From positions 1,116,001-1,180,000 of the forward strand of contig NZ_JAUSYO010000001.1 of the NCBI RefSeq assembly GCF_030816935.1: DNA of 64,000 nt, in the 5' to 3' direction. Numbering within the stretch: the stretch's first letter is position 1; each line of letters opens with the position of its first letter. This DNA comes from Arthrobacter sp. B3I9. Lineage in GTDB: Bacteria > Actinomycetota > Actinomycetes > Actinomycetales > Micrococcaceae. This document shows, in pieces, positions 45,191 to 54,613 of this stretch. The position numbers and the translations under genes were made by a program. Below the pieces are notes generated by a model, which saw nothing but the letters and a program-made list of their open reading frames with translations, was not told the DNA's origin and did no database searches.

Positions 45191-46627
45191 GTGTCCAACT
45201 CGGCCGAAACCACGTCCAAGCGTCCGCTCCGCGTTGCGATTGTCGGCGCCGGACCGGCCGGCGTCTACGCTGCGGACATCCTGACTAAGTCCAACGAGGT
45301 CAAGGACGGCGATTTCGAGGTCAGTATCGATCTCTTCGAGGCGTACCCGGCGCCGTACGGCCTGATCCGCTACGGGGTGGCCCCGGACCACCCGCGGATC
45401 AAGGGGATCGTCAACGCCCTGCACAAGGTCCTGGACCGCGGCGACATCCGGTTCCTCGGCAACGTGACGTACGGTCGCGACCTGACGCTGCACGACTTCC
45501 GCGCGTTCTACGACGCTGTCATCTTCTCCACCGGTGCCATCAAGGATGCGGAGCTGGACATCCCCGGAATCGCACTTGAGGGCTCCTTCGGCGGGGCCGA
45601 CTTCGTGTCCTGGTACGACGGCCACCCCGACGTTCCCCGCGACTGGCCGCTGGAGGCCAAGGAGGTCGCGGTGATCGGCAACGGCAACGTGGCACTGGAC
45701 GTGGCCCGCATGCTGGTCAAGCACGCTGATGAGCTGCTCGTCACCGAAATTCCGGACAACGTTTACCGGGCCCTTAAGAGCTCCCCGGTCACGGATGTCC
45801 ATGTGTTCGGCCGGCGCGGGCCGGCCCAGGTGAAGTTCACCCCGCTGGAACTGCGGGAACTTTCCCACCCCAAGGACGTGGACATCGTCCTGTACCCGGA
45901 GGACTTCGAGTTTGACGAGGCTTCCGACGAGGCAATCCGCAGCAACAACCAGATCCGCACCATGGTCAACACTTTGACCAACTGGCTCGTGGAGGAACAC
46001 GCCGAGGCGGAGAAGCCCTCCTCCCGCCGGCTGCACCTGCACTTCCTGCACAGCCCCGTCGAAATCTATGACGACCCCGCCGACCCCGGCAGGGTCGCGG
46101 GCGTCAGGTTCGAGCGGATGCAGTTGGACGGCACCGGAAACGCCAAGGGCACGGGGGAGTTCCTCGACTACCCGGTCCAGGCCGTCTACCGCGCGATCGG
46201 CTACCACGGCTCCCCGCTGGACGAACTGGAGTATGACGCCCGGCGCGGCGTCATCCCCAATGAAGGGGGACGGGTGCTGGACGCCGAGGGCAACCCCGTC
46301 CCGGGAATCTACGCCACCGGGTGGATCAAACGCGGGCCGGTCGGACTGATCGGCCATACCAAGGGCGACGCGCTGGAAACCATCGGGTTCCTCCTTGAAG
46401 ACCGGCTGACCCTGCCGCCGGCGCAGAACCCGGACCCGCAGGCCATCATCGACCTGCTGGAGGATCGGGGCATCAAGTACACGACGTGGGAAGGCTGGAT
46501 CAAACTGGACGCCCACGAACTGGCCCTGGGCGAGGAATGGTCCGCCGCAGAAAACGCCGACGGCATAGTCCGGGAGCGCGTCAAGGTGGTCCCCCGCGAG
46601 CACATGATCGAGATCTCCCGCGGCTAG
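45191..46627 (+). CDS. fprA: Ferredoxin/adrenodoxin-NADP reductase (FprA), intact copy
   Basis: 478 residues. VAIVGAGPAGVYAADILTK (FAD), PYGLIRYGVAPDHPRIKG, VIGNGNVALDVARML (NADP), YATGWIKRGPVGLIGHTKGD, and an intact C-terminus LLEDRGIKYTTWEGWIKLD. It moves electrons between NADPH and ferredoxin and could supply the ferredoxin-dependent sulfite reductase. GTG 45191 has AGAAGGG upstream. It shares an 80-bp stretch identical in DNA (45371-45450) with the frameshifted copy at 24298. Confidence 0.92.
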   Translation: MSNSAETTSKRPLRVAIVGAGPAGVYAADILTKSNEVKDGDFEVSIDLFEAYPAPYGLIRYGVAPDHPRIKGIVNALHKVLDRGDIRFLGNVTYGRDLTLHDFRAFYDAVIFSTGAIKDAELDIPGIALEGSFGGADFVSWYDGHPDVPRDWPLEAKEVAVIGNGNVALDVARMLVKHADELLVTEIPDNVYRALKSSPVTDVHVFGRRGPAQVKFTPLELRELSHPKDVDIVLYPEDFEFDEASDEAIRSNNQIRTMVNTLTNWLVEEHAEAEKPSSRRLHLHFLHSPVEIYDDPADPGRVAGVRFERMQLDGTGNAKGTGEFLDYPVQAVYRAIGYHGSPLDELEYDARRGVIPNEGGRVLDAEGNPVPGIYATGWIKRGPVGLIGHTKGDALETIGFLLEDRLTLPPAQNPDPQAIIDLLEDRGIKYTTWEGWIKLDAHELALGEEWSAAENADGIVRERVKVVPREHMIEISRG

Positions 46628-46707
46628 CCGGAGCGCGCGTCCGGCCATTAGACTTGCCGGACGCGGCCGCCAGCGGCAGGCCGCCGCGCCCGTCAGGTGG
46701 GAGTTCA

Positions 46708-48090
46708 ATGAGGAATCTGGTCCATCCCGCAGCGCCCGGTGGCAACACCGCGGAGCTGCGCCAGAAGTATGCCAGAACGGGCCATGAGCAGCTGGACTCC
46801 CGGGGTTTGCTCTTCCCCGACGCCCGGCAGTTGCCCGGGCTCAGCCCGATGATCCAGGAGTCCTGGCGGCGTTCCGCCCAGCTGCGGGCCAATCCGGACC
46901 ATCCCGAGGCGCCCCTGGCGATGGACCGCGAGGAACTCGAAGAGTACCGGCGCCAGCATCCCCTGGCCGCGATCATGCCCGTCATCCACAAGCTGTTGGT
47001 CCTGCCCGGCCACGACAGCGGACTGCTGGTGGCTGTCGGAGACGAGCTCGGACGGCTGCTCTGGGTCGAGGGTGACACCGGCATGCAGCGCAAGGCCGAG
47101 GGCATGATGTTCGTTCCCGGCGCGGACTGGTCCGAGGCGACCGTCGGCACCAGCGCCCCCGGCACCGCCCTGGCCGTGGGCCGCGGAATCCAGATCTCCG
47201 GCGCGGAGCACTACAAGCGCTCTGCCCACCCGTGGAGCTGCACCGCCGTGCCGTTCCACGATCCCGACTCAGGTGCCCTCCTCGGCGTCGTCGACATCAC
47301 GGGCACCGAATCCGCCGTTGCGCCCCATACCCTGTCCCTGGTGGAGGCCACCGTCGCCGCCGCGCAGGCGCACCTGCGGGTGGAACGCCTGCAGCTGGCA
47401 GCTGCCAGTACAGCGCCACGTGCGCGGCGGCGGGGCCCCGCCGCACGGGTGCCGGCCGATGCCGCGGCGGCAACACCGGACGCCACGAGTTTGTACCGCA
47501 ACAGCCTCCAGCTCCTCGGGCGCGACCAGGCCCTGCTGAGCATTGACGGCCGGACCGCCGCCCTGTCCGCCAGGCACAGCGAAATCCTGGCGCTGCTCAG
47601 CACACACCCGCAAGGGCTCAGCGCCGAAGAACTGTGTTCGCTGCTGTACCCAGGGGAGGCGTCGACCATGACGCTGCGGGCCGAAATGGTGCGCCTGCGC
47701 AAGGTGCTCCAGCAACTCAGTCCGGAAACGGTTCCGGAATCCCGGCCTTACAGGCTGCCCGTGGACCTGGTGCCGGACTCCGGTCAGGTGCTCAACTGCC
47801 TGCAGCGCGGCGCCCACCGGATCGCCCTGGAGGTTTACCGCGGCGCTGTACTGCCGCGGTCGGAAGCGCCCGGCATTGTCGAACTTCGGAACCGGGTCTC
47901 GTCCTTGCTGCGGGAGGCCGTGCTGACCGACGGAAGCGCCGAGTCGCTGCTCAAGTACGCCGAGCTTCCCGAGGCAAGGCACGACGTCGACGTCCGGGTC
48001 GCAGCGTTGCGGCTGCTGCCGCCCCGCTCGCCCAGGCGCGCCGCCGTCGTCGCTGATCTGGAACGGCTGGACGCGGAGCTCAGCGCGTGA
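46708..48090 (+). CDS. GAF-domain transcriptional regulator
   Basis: 460 residues. IQESWRRSAQLRANPD and a GAF sensor (about 80-215: LLVAVGDELGRLLWVEGD, GTSAPGTALAVGRGIQI, HPWSCTAVPFHD) match the N-terminal half of AcoR-type regulators, but the AAA+ sigma54 domain is absent. Instead there is a C-terminal winged-helix region (LSARHSEILALLSTHPQGLSAEELC, TLRAEMVRLRKVLQ). It lies directly upstream of the aldehyde dehydrogenase, whose promoter carries a tandem palindrome. ATG 46708 follows GGTGGGAG. Confidence 0.83.
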   Translation: MRNLVHPAAPGGNTAELRQKYARTGHEQLDSRGLLFPDARQLPGLSPMIQESWRRSAQLRANPDHPEAPLAMDREELEEYRRQHPLAAIMPVIHKLLVLPGHDSGLLVAVGDELGRLLWVEGDTGMQRKAEGMMFVPGADWSEATVGTSAPGTALAVGRGIQISGAEHYKRSAHPWSCTAVPFHDPDSGALLGVVDITGTESAVAPHTLSLVEATVAAAQAHLRVERLQLAAASTAPRARRRGPAARVPADAAAATPDATSLYRNSLQLLGRDQALLSIDGRTAALSARHSEILALLSTHPQGLSAEELCSLLYPGEASTMTLRAEMVRLRKVLQQLSPETVPESRPYRLPVDLVPDSGQVLNCLQRGAHRIALEVYRGAVLPRSEAPGIVELRNRVSSLLREAVLTDGSAESLLKYAELPEARHDVDVRVAALRLLPPRSPRRAAVVADLERLDAELSA

Positions 48091-48125
48091 CTGCCGCCTA
48101 TCCAGGAAGGTGACCTGGCTCACGG

Positions 48126-48162
48126 GGTTGCAACCTGGTTGCAACCTGCCGGCTCCTACGCT
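48126..48162 (+). promoter_or_regulatory. Tandem palindromic operator and promoter of the aldehyde dehydrogenase gene
   Basis: GGTTGCAACC occurs twice (48126-48135 and 48137-48146); each is a perfect palindrome and they are 11 bp apart, one helical turn. TACGCT (48157-48162) fits as -10, putting the second copy on the -35. Most likely the binding site of the GAF regulator encoded just upstream. Confidence 0.65.
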
Positions 48163-48224
48163 GAAGGCAACGGCGCGCGCCAGCGACAGGCCGCCATCAA
48201 TCTTGCACAGCAAAGGAGCTAGCA

Positions 48225-49748
48225 ATGACTGTTTACGCACAGCCCGGCACCGAGGGCTCGAAGGTCACCTTCGCGGACCGCTACGAGAACTGGATCGGCG
48301 GGGAGTGGGTTGCTCCGGTCAAGGGCCAGTACTTCGAGAACATCACGCCCGTCACCGGAAAGGCTTTCTGCGAGGTGGCCCGCGGCACCGCGGAAGACAT
48401 CGAACTGGCGCTGGATGCAGCGCACAAGGCGGCACCGTCCTGGGGCAAGACCTCCGTCGCGGAGCGCGCCGCGATCCTGAACAAGATCGCAGACCGGATT
48501 GATGCGAACCTCGAAAAGCTCGCCGTCGCCGAAACGTGGGACAACGGCAAGCCGATCCGCGAAACCCTCAACGCCGACCTCCCGCTGGCTGCGGACCACT
48601 TCCGCTACTTTGCCTCCGCCGTCCGCGCCCAGGAGGGCCGCCTCTCCCAGCTCGACGACGACACCACCGCCTACCACTATCACGAGCCGCTCGGCGTCGT
48701 CGGCCAGATCATCCCCTGGAACTTCCCCATCCTGATGGCCGTCTGGAAGCTCGCTCCGGCACTCGCCGCCGGCAACGCCGTGGTCCTGAAGCCGGCCGAG
48801 CAGACGCCGACATCCATCCTCGTCCTGGTGGAACTCATCAGTGACCTCCTGCCGGCCGGCGTCCTGAACGTCGTCAACGGCTTCGGCGTCGAGGCAGGGA
48901 AGCCGCTGGCCTCCAGCCCCCGCATCCGCAAGATCGCCTTCACGGGAGAGACCACAACCGGCCGCCTGATCAGCCAGTACGCCAGCCAGAACCTTATTCC
49001 TGTCACCCTGGAGCTTGGCGGCAAGAGCCCCAACATCTTCTTCAACGACGTGGCCGACTCCAACGATGCCTTCTACGACAAGGCCCTCGAAGGCTTCACG
49101 CTGTTCGCCTTCAACCAGGGCGAGGTCTGCACCTGCCCGTCCCGGGCCCTGGTCCAGGACGGCATCTACGACTCCTTCATGGCGGATGCGCTTGCCCGCA
49201 CAGAAAAGATCATCCAGGGGAACCCGCTGGACACGGACACCCAGCTTGGCGCGCAGGCCTCCAACGACCAGCTCGAGAAAATCCTTTCCTACATGGACAT
49301 CGGCAAGCAGGAAGGCGCCAAGGCGCTGACCGGCGGCGCGCGGGCCGAACTTTCCGGTGATCTTGCCGGCGGCTACTACGTCCAGCCCACCATCTTCGAA
49401 GGCCACAATAAGATGCGCATCTTCCAGGAGGAGATCTTCGGCCCGGTCGTGTCCGTGACCCGGTTCAGCGACTACAACGACGCCATGGGCATCGCCAACG
49501 ACACCCTTTACGGACTGGGGGCCGGCGTCTGGTCCCGCAATGGCAACGTGGCCTACCGCGCCGGCCGCGAGATCCAGGCCGGCCGGGTGTGGGTCAACAA
49601 CTACCACGCCTACCCGGCCGGGGCCGCGTTCGGAGGCTACAAGTCCTCCGGCATCGGCCGCGAAAACCACGCCATGATGCTGGACCACTACCAGCAGACC
49701 AAGAACCTGCTGGTCAGCTACTCCGAAAATAAGCTCGGCTTCTTCTAA
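48225..49748 (+). CDS. Aldehyde dehydrogenase (acetaldehyde/ExaC type)
   Basis: 507 residues. [33 protein letters not shown] (Glu, about 264) and [17 protein letters not shown] (catalytic Cys, about 301) follow the class that includes ExaC/AldB, tetrameric NAD-dependent acetaldehyde and related aldehyde oxidisers. C-terminal [22 protein letters not shown] is also typical. AGGAG precedes ATG 48225. A DUF779 gene follows, a common pairing for this subfamily. Confidence 0.9.
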   Translation: MTVYAQPGTEGSKVTFADRYENWIGGEWVAPVKGQYFENITPVTGKAFCEVARGTAEDIELALDAAHKAAPSWGKTSVAERAAILNKIADRIDANLEKLAVAETWDNGKPIRETLNADLPLAADHFRYFASAVRAQEGRLSQLDDDTTAYHYHEPLGVVGQIIPWNFPILMAVWKLAPALAAGNAVVLKPAEQTPTSILVLVELISDLLPAGVLNVVNGFGVEAGKPLASSPRIRKIAFTGETTTGRLISQYASQNLIPVTLELGGKSPNIFFNDVADSNDAFYDKALEGFTLFAFNQGEVCTCPSRALVQDGIYDSFMADALARTEKIIQGNPLDTDTQLGAQASNDQLEKILSYMDIGKQEGAKALTGGARAELSGDLAGGYYVQPTIFEGHNKMRIFQEEIFGPVVSVTRFSDYNDAMGIANDTLYGLGAGVWSRNGNVAYRAGREIQAGRVWVNNYHAYPAGAAFGGYKSSGIGRENHAMMLDHYQQTKNLLVSYSENKLGFF

Positions 49749-49760
49749 GCCGTATAGACC

Positions 49761-49798
49761 CGGGCGGGGACGGAACACGACTGATCCGTTCCCGCCCG
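49761..49798 (+). terminator. Hairpin between the aldehyde dehydrogenase and DUF779 genes
   Basis: CGGGCGGGGACGGA (49761-49774) pairs with 49785-49798 with one G-U pair. It may end most transcripts or stabilise the dehydrogenase message while allowing read-through to DUF779. Confidence 0.55.
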
Positions 49799-49913
49799 CA
49801 CCATTTCCCGGCCGCACCAATTACTTGGCCGCACACCACTTCCGCGACACACCACTTTCGAGACACGGCGCCGCAGTGCGCCGTGCCCTTCACGCCAACC
49901 AGAAGAGGCCCCG

Positions 49914-50321
49914 ATGCCCCACACCCGGCTCGATGCTGCCGCGACCCGCCCCGGCGAGGATTTTTCCCGCGTGGCGCTCACTCCTGATGCCGTTGTCCTG
50001 TTGCGCAAGCTATGGGAGCAGCATGGACCGCTGATGTTCCACCAGTCCGGGGGCTGCTGCGACGGTTCGTCGCCCATGTGCTATCCCGCCGGCGAATTCA
50101 TCACCGGAGACTCGGACGTGCTCCTGGGCCTGTTCGACATATCAGAGGCCGGCCTGCCCCAGCCCGTGGAGTTCTGGATGTCGCGGGAGCAGTTCAACTA
50201 CTGGAGCCACACCCATCTCACCGTGGACGTGGTCCCGGGCCGGGGGAGTGGGTTCTCGGTGGAGGCCCCCGAGGGCAAGAGATTCCTGATTCGCTCCACC
50301 CTGATGGACTGGCCGGTTTAG
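49914..50321 (+). CDS. DUF779 protein
   Basis: 135 residues with the family core GPLMFHQSGGCCDGSSPMCYP and the C-terminal VEFWMSREQFNYWSHTHLTVDVVPGRG. The conserved GGCCDGS cysteines suggest metal or redox chemistry. DUF779 genes often follow ExaC-type aldehyde dehydrogenases, as here. AGAAGAGG precedes ATG 49914. Biochemical role unknown. Confidence 0.85.
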   Translation: MPHTRLDAAATRPGEDFSRVALTPDAVVLLRKLWEQHGPLMFHQSGGCCDGSSPMCYPAGEFITGDSDVLLGLFDISEAGLPQPVEFWMSREQFNYWSHTHLTVDVVPGRGSGFSVEAPEGKRFLIRSTLMDWPV

Positions 50322-50436
50322 GGCGCGTCTCGACCGGGGCCGTCTCACCATGTGGGACAAAAACGGCCGTCCAATGGATGGACACTACTATAGATAGGTC
50401 TGTTTCCGACAACTTATCGAGATTGTGGAACTTCCT

Positions 50437-52005
50437 ATGAACCTTTTCCGGACCAAGTCTATCGAGCAGTCCATGTCCGACGCCGAAGAACCCGGACGCA
50501 AGCTCAAGCGATCGCTGAGCACCTGGGACCTGATGATCATGGGCGTGGCGGTTGCCGTCGGCGCCGGCATCTTCTCCGTGGGTGCCAAGGCTGCCGCGAA
50601 TTTTGCCGGCCCGGCCGTGACCATCTCGTTCGCCATTGCCGCAGTCACCTGCGCGCTGGCCATCATGTGCTACGCCGAATTCGCCACCGCCATCCCGGTG
50701 GCAGGATCCGCCTACGTCTTCACCTACGCGACCATGGGCGAGGTGCTTGCCTGGATCATCGGCTGGAACCTGATTCTCGAGCTGTTCACGGCCGCGGCGG
50801 TCATCGCCAAGTACTGGGGCATCTACCTCAGTAAGGTGTTCGCCCTGATGGGCGTGGACATTCCCCCGTCCATCTCCCTCGGCGGAGTGGACCTCTTCTG
50901 GGGCGCCTTCCTGATCGTTGCCGTGTTCACGGTACTGCTGGTCCTCGGCACCAAGCTGTCGGCCCGGGTCGGCAACGTGTTCACCCTGATCAAGATCGCC
51001 GTCGTGCTCTTCGTCATCGTGGTGGGCTTCACCTACGTGAAGTTCGAGAACTACACCCCGTTCGTTCCCGCCTCGCAACCGACCGGCGGTACCGGAACCG
51101 CCGACGTCCTGAAGCAGTCCTTCTTCGGCTTCCTGACGGGTGCCGCCCCCGCCCAGTACGGCACGCTTGGCATCTTCGCCGGCGCCGCGCTGGTGTTCTT
51201 CGCTTTCATCGGCTTCGACGTGGTGGCCACCTCGGCCGAGGAAGTGAAGAACCCGCAAAAGACGCTGCCCCGCGGTATCTTCGGTGGCCTCGCCGTCGTC
51301 ACGGTCCTCTACATCCTGGTCTCGCTCGCCCTCACCGGCATGGTGTCCTACACCCAGCTGGCGGAAGCTAAGAACCCGACGCTGACCACCGCGTTCGAGG
51401 CTGTCGGCAATAACGACGCCGCCAAGGTCATCGCCTTCGGGTCCCTGGTGGGCCTCACCACCGTGATCATGGTGCTGCTCATGGGCCTCTCCCGCGTGGT
51501 CCTCGCCATGAGCCGCGACGGCTTGCTGCCCCGCTCGCTGTCCAAGACAAGCGCTACCCGTGCGACGCCGGTCCGGCTCCAGATTATCTGCGGCGCTGCC
51601 GTGGCCCTTGTGGCCGGGCTGACCAACGTGGATCTTCTCGAGGAAATGATCAACATCGGCACGCTGTCCGCCTTTGTGATGGTCAGCCTGGGCATCCTCG
51701 TCCTGCGGAAAAAGCGCCCTGACCTGAAGCCCGCGTTCCGCGTTCCGTTCGGCAAGGTGCTCCCGATTGTCTCCGCGGTCCTCTGCCTCTACCTGATGAC
51801 CAACCTCGCGGTGGAGACCTGGATCTTCTTCGCAGGTTGGCTGGTGATTGGCATCGCCATCTACTTTGCGTACGGCCAGCGGCATTCACGGCTGAACGAG
51901 AAGTTCGCTGAGGCCAAGGCTTCCGTCAATGGCCCGGCCGTCGAGACAGCCCAGACGGCTGACCAGAAGGTGCAGGACAAGGACGACGAGTTCACCCGCG
52001 CCTGA
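50437..52005 (+). CDS. APC family amino-acid permease
   Basis: 522 residues, twelve or more membrane segments. LSTWDLMIMGVAVAVGAGIFSVGAKAA is the APC first-helix motif with the substrate-binding GAGIF; VFFAFIGFDVVATSAEEVKNPQKTLPRGI is the typical helix 6 to loop signature, as in cationic amino-acid transporters. The C-terminal 50 residues are acidic and cytoplasmic. Upstream, TATAGAT (about 50390) fits as -10, and GTCCA...TGGAC (50369-50383) is a possible operator. Confidence 0.88.
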   Translation: MNLFRTKSIEQSMSDAEEPGRKLKRSLSTWDLMIMGVAVAVGAGIFSVGAKAAANFAGPAVTISFAIAAVTCALAIMCYAEFATAIPVAGSAYVFTYATMGEVLAWIIGWNLILELFTAAAVIAKYWGIYLSKVFALMGVDIPPSISLGGVDLFWGAFLIVAVFTVLLVLGTKLSARVGNVFTLIKIAVVLFVIVVGFTYVKFENYTPFVPASQPTGGTGTADVLKQSFFGFLTGAAPAQYGTLGIFAGAALVFFAFIGFDVVATSAEEVKNPQKTLPRGIFGGLAVVTVLYILVSLALTGMVSYTQLAEAKNPTLTTAFEAVGNNDAAKVIAFGSLVGLTTVIMVLLMGLSRVVLAMSRDGLLPRSLSKTSATRATPVRLQIICGAAVALVAGLTNVDLLEEMINIGTLSAFVMVSLGILVLRKKRPDLKPAFRVPFGKVLPIVSAVLCLYLMTNLAVETWIFFAGWLVIGIAIYFAYGQRHSRLNEKFAEAKASVNGPAVETAQTADQKVQDKDDEFTRA

Positions 52006-52051
52006 CTCGAGTTCCGTGTGCCGGGGCTGCCAACCCTAGTGCACTCCCGAA

Positions 52052-52083
52052 ACCGCCCGTCGATCCCCGGATCGGCGGGCGGT
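52052..52083. terminator. Terminator after the APC permease
   Basis: 15-bp stem ACCGCCCGTCGATCC with 52069-52083 (one G-U pair), loop CC, between the permease and the convergent HNH gene. Confidence 0.8.
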
Positions 52084-52148
52084 TTGCGTCCGCCGGCTAG
52101 CAGCACCCGCCGTCGGGCTGCTACCGCCGGTCAGGCTGCGGCCGCGGG

Positions 52149-53936
52149 TCACGCTGCTGCCGGCTCCCGATGGCGCGGACGTTTTCGGATTTTTGCGCGG
52201 TGCCGTAGTTCGCGTCGGTTGTCTGGTGGCGTGTCGGCCACCGAGCCGGCGCGCGGGTTCCCAGCCGCGGCCATCGGATCGCAGTCTGCCGGGCTCTCGG
52301 CCTCTGCCGGCCGCAGCGACGTGCCGGGCAGGGGTGGTGCGGTGGAGTGGTATTTGTGGCCGGTGGGGGTGGTGACTTCCAGGGCGTGCCGCTGTCCGGG
52401 CTCGTCATCGGTGGCGGGGCCGGGCCGGGGCCTGCTTGTCCAGCCGGGGATTTCCTTAGTGTGGTTGCAGGCTTCGCAGAGCCCGGCGCCGTTGGCCGCA
52501 GTAGTGGGTCCGCCTTCGGCCCAGGGGAGGACGTGGTCCATGTGCCGGATCGGGGCGTCGCAGTAGGGGGTGTGGCAGGTATCGTCGCGGGCGTGGAGGA
52601 AGCGGCGGAGCCCTGCGGGGAAGAGCCGGGCCCGGGAGTCCATCGCGACGAGGTCTCCGGTTCCGGGCGCGGTGTAGAGCCGCCTCACCCAGGCTTGCAG
52701 TTCTGAACTTTCTGCCGCGTTGACCGGACCGGGGTCGCCGGAGTGGGCGGTACCTTCGCCCGCGGGACCGGAAATCGGGACTGAGCCGGACCCCGCGCCG
52801 CCCGGGCCGGACCCCGCGCCGCCCGGGCCGGACTCCGCGCCGCCCGGTCCGGGACCCCGCAGTCCCGAAGCGCTGATGCCGGCTGCCGGACCCGCGCCTT
52901 CGCCTTTGATGAGCTTCCGGGCCCAGCCGGCGGGGACGATGCCGTAGCCGGGGAGCCTGGCGGGTTCGCTGTCGCCTTGAAGGAGGGTGCGGTCGGTCAT
53001 AACGAGCTGGATTTCAATGCCGCTGATCCCGCCAGGGGTGCCGGTGGTCCATTCGACCAGCGCATCGGACATCAGCTGGCCGCGGCCGCGGGGGTCCCCG
53101 GCGGAGCGGGCGGTGTCGGCGTGCCGGGTGAGCGCCGCGTAAACGGCGACGCCCTCGGCCACCGGCAGCAGCGCGGTCAGGTAGCACATGGTATCCGGCG
53201 CCGGGCGCAGGGACACGTGGCGTTCGGTCGCGGCGTGGCTGGCCCTTTCGGTAGCGGAGCGGGGGTCCCGGCGGTACGCGGCGGCGCGGGCCGCGGCCAC
53301 AATGGCGCGGTCCCCGGCGCCGGTGAAGGTGCCGGTGTCGGCAGCGAGTTCCTCGTCCACAGCAGCCCGGTCCGCGGCGGGCAGGCACGCGGTTTCGCGC
53401 ACGATCAGGGTGGCGTGCCATTCGTTGAGCTGGCCGGTCTCGAGTCCGGCGAGGGTGTGCGGCATCTCGGTCACGAGGGCTTTGGCGAGGCCCAGGTGCC
53501 GGGAGCCTCGGGCCGGGGATTCGCGCCGGGCGAGGGCGATCTGCGCCCCGACTCCGGCCCCGAGTTCGGCCTCAAGGACGCCCGCCGCGCGCTGGGCGCG
53601 CCGCTGGACCAGGTCAAAGGCGACGGAGATCCGGGCCTGCCGGGCGGCAATAGCCGATTTCTGGTCCTCGAGTTCGCGGAGCTCATCAATCAACGCCGCC
53701 CCGACATCACCCAACACAGCCATGTCGTCGCCGCAATCGTCCGGTCCGCCGTCAAGGCCGGCGGGGCCGACGTCGTCAGGAAGAGAGGGGGGAAGGGAGT
53801 GGGGTAGGGAAGGGCGCACAGATTGGGCAGAGGAGCGCAGGCTGGCGGCATCGGTCACCGCCGCACCGTCTCCGGCGACGCGTCGGGTGCCGCCGTTTTC
53901 TGCCCGAACCACTTCGGGCCTCTGATTGCCGTCCAT
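52149..53936 (-). CDS. DUF222/HNH endonuclease domain protein
   Basis: 595 residues. DUF222 region from about 60 to 330 (VFDLVQRRAQ-like start, LVTEMPHTLAGLETGQLNEWHA, ETACLPAADRAAVDEELA), then a Gly/Pro/Ser-rich linker, then an HNH domain: RDDTCHTPYCDAPIRHMDHVLPWAEGG and GLCEACNHTKE. This family is multi-copy in Micrococcales; function unknown. The linker is encoded by 21-bp tandem repeats (about 52783-52848). ATG 53936 is chosen over an upstream TTG. Confidence 0.85.
   Translation of the reverse strand: MDGNQRPEVVRAENGGTRRVAGDGAAVTDAASLRSSAQSVRPSLPHSLPPSLPDDVGPAGLDGGPDDCGDDMAVLGDVGAALIDELRELEDQKSAIAARQARISVAFDLVQRRAQRAAGVLEAELGAGVGAQIALARRESPARGSRHLGLAKALVTEMPHTLAGLETGQLNEWHATLIVRETACLPAADRAAVDEELAADTGTFTGAGDRAIVAAARAAAYRRDPRSATERASHAATERHVSLRPAPDTMCYLTALLPVAEGVAVYAALTRHADTARSAGDPRGRGQLMSDALVEWTTGTPGGISGIEIQLVMTDRTLLQGDSEPARLPGYGIVPAGWARKLIKGEGAGPAAGISASGLRGPGPGGAESGPGGAGSGPGGAGSGSVPISGPAGEGTAHSGDPGPVNAAESSELQAWVRRLYTAPGTGDLVAMDSRARLFPAGLRRFLHARDDTCHTPYCDAPIRHMDHVLPWAEGGPTTAANGAGLCEACNHTKEIPGWTSRPRPGPATDDEPGQRHALEVTTPTGHKYHSTAPPLPGTSLRPAEAESPADCDPMAAAGNPRAGSVADTPPDNRRELRHRAKIRKRPRHREPAAA
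52783..52848. repeat. 21-bp tandem repeat within the HNH gene linker
   Basis: Three copies of a 21-bp unit (gccggaccccgcgccgcc plus cgg), third copy with one change, coding GPGGAGS-like heptads. A whole number of codons per unit means copy-number changes keep the frame. Confidence 0.7.
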
Positions 53937-54211
53937 GATCCTAGTCAATCAGGCACCTGCGACAGTAAAGGGATGCGGCTTCGTGCGGCTCAGAAGGAGG
54001 GCTGCCATGGCCGCGACACGACTGGAAACTGTCTCGATTCTGGGACTACGGCGCGCGGGAGGCGGTCAATTTTTGCCCGCGGGCATGTCCAGAAGCGTGC
54101 CTTGGGCGTCCGTCTCTCCGAAGATGGCGACCTGAAGCCCACGGCATGCAGGATCCGAGGCACGCTTCCACATCGGCCTTGCACTCGCCCCGCCTCGCGA
54201 CGAGTCCCTTC
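53937..54211. other. Intergenic, nothing recognised
   Basis: 275 bp with only short open frames of no coding character on either strand. No repeat or strong hairpin seen. Confidence 0.5.
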
Positions 54212-54430
54212 TTACTTGTCACCAATCCCTGAATCAGTCCTGGTCCTGCTCCGGTAAGTTAGCAGCGCCCTTACGATCATGTAGATAGAGCCAGCCGTGA
54301 GCAGGCTGTAGAGAATTCCGCGCCAATCGGAGCCGCCTGAGGCCCAAACTGTGACTGCCAGTGTCAACCAGAGCAGCGTTCCCAGCCCTCCGTAAACAAT
54401 CCAGGTCTTTGGAGCTTCAAGCGACTTCAT
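54212..54430 (-). CDS. Small two-span membrane protein, 72 residues
   Basis: Two hydrophobic segments (WIVYGGLGTLLWLTLAVTVWA and ILYSLLTAGSIYMIVRALL) separated by a short polar loop, then a charged tail. GGGAA lies about 10 nt before ATG 54430. Not recognised; lower GC and codon use than the neighbours. Confidence 0.55.
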   Translation of the reverse strand: MKSLEAPKTWIVYGGLGTLLWLTLAVTVWASGGSDWRGILYSLLTAGSIYMIVRALLTYRSRTRTDSGIGDK

Positions 54431-54613
54431 GAGATTTCATTCCCAATATGTTGAAGTTCAAACCGGTCCTGCGGCGAGTAGGGGCCACACCCGCACCCTA
54501 CGACACCGCCGCTGGCTGCAACCGGTCTGGCCGCGTCGCACGCCCCCGCTTGGGAGCTCTTACTCACATGGAGTCGGCCAGGAGCGTGCGGTCCCGCACC
54601 GCGCTGGCACTCC

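Noticed and set aside
49800..49880. Short repeated CACACCACTT/CCGCAC stretch upstream of DUF779
   Set aside because: Too short and irregular to be a repeat array or operator; no CRISPR-like spacing exists anywhere in the window.
53926..54257. Overlapping small plus-strand frames of 69-144 codons
   Set aside because: No ribosome binding sites, no family sequence, amino-acid composition of random high-GC frames.
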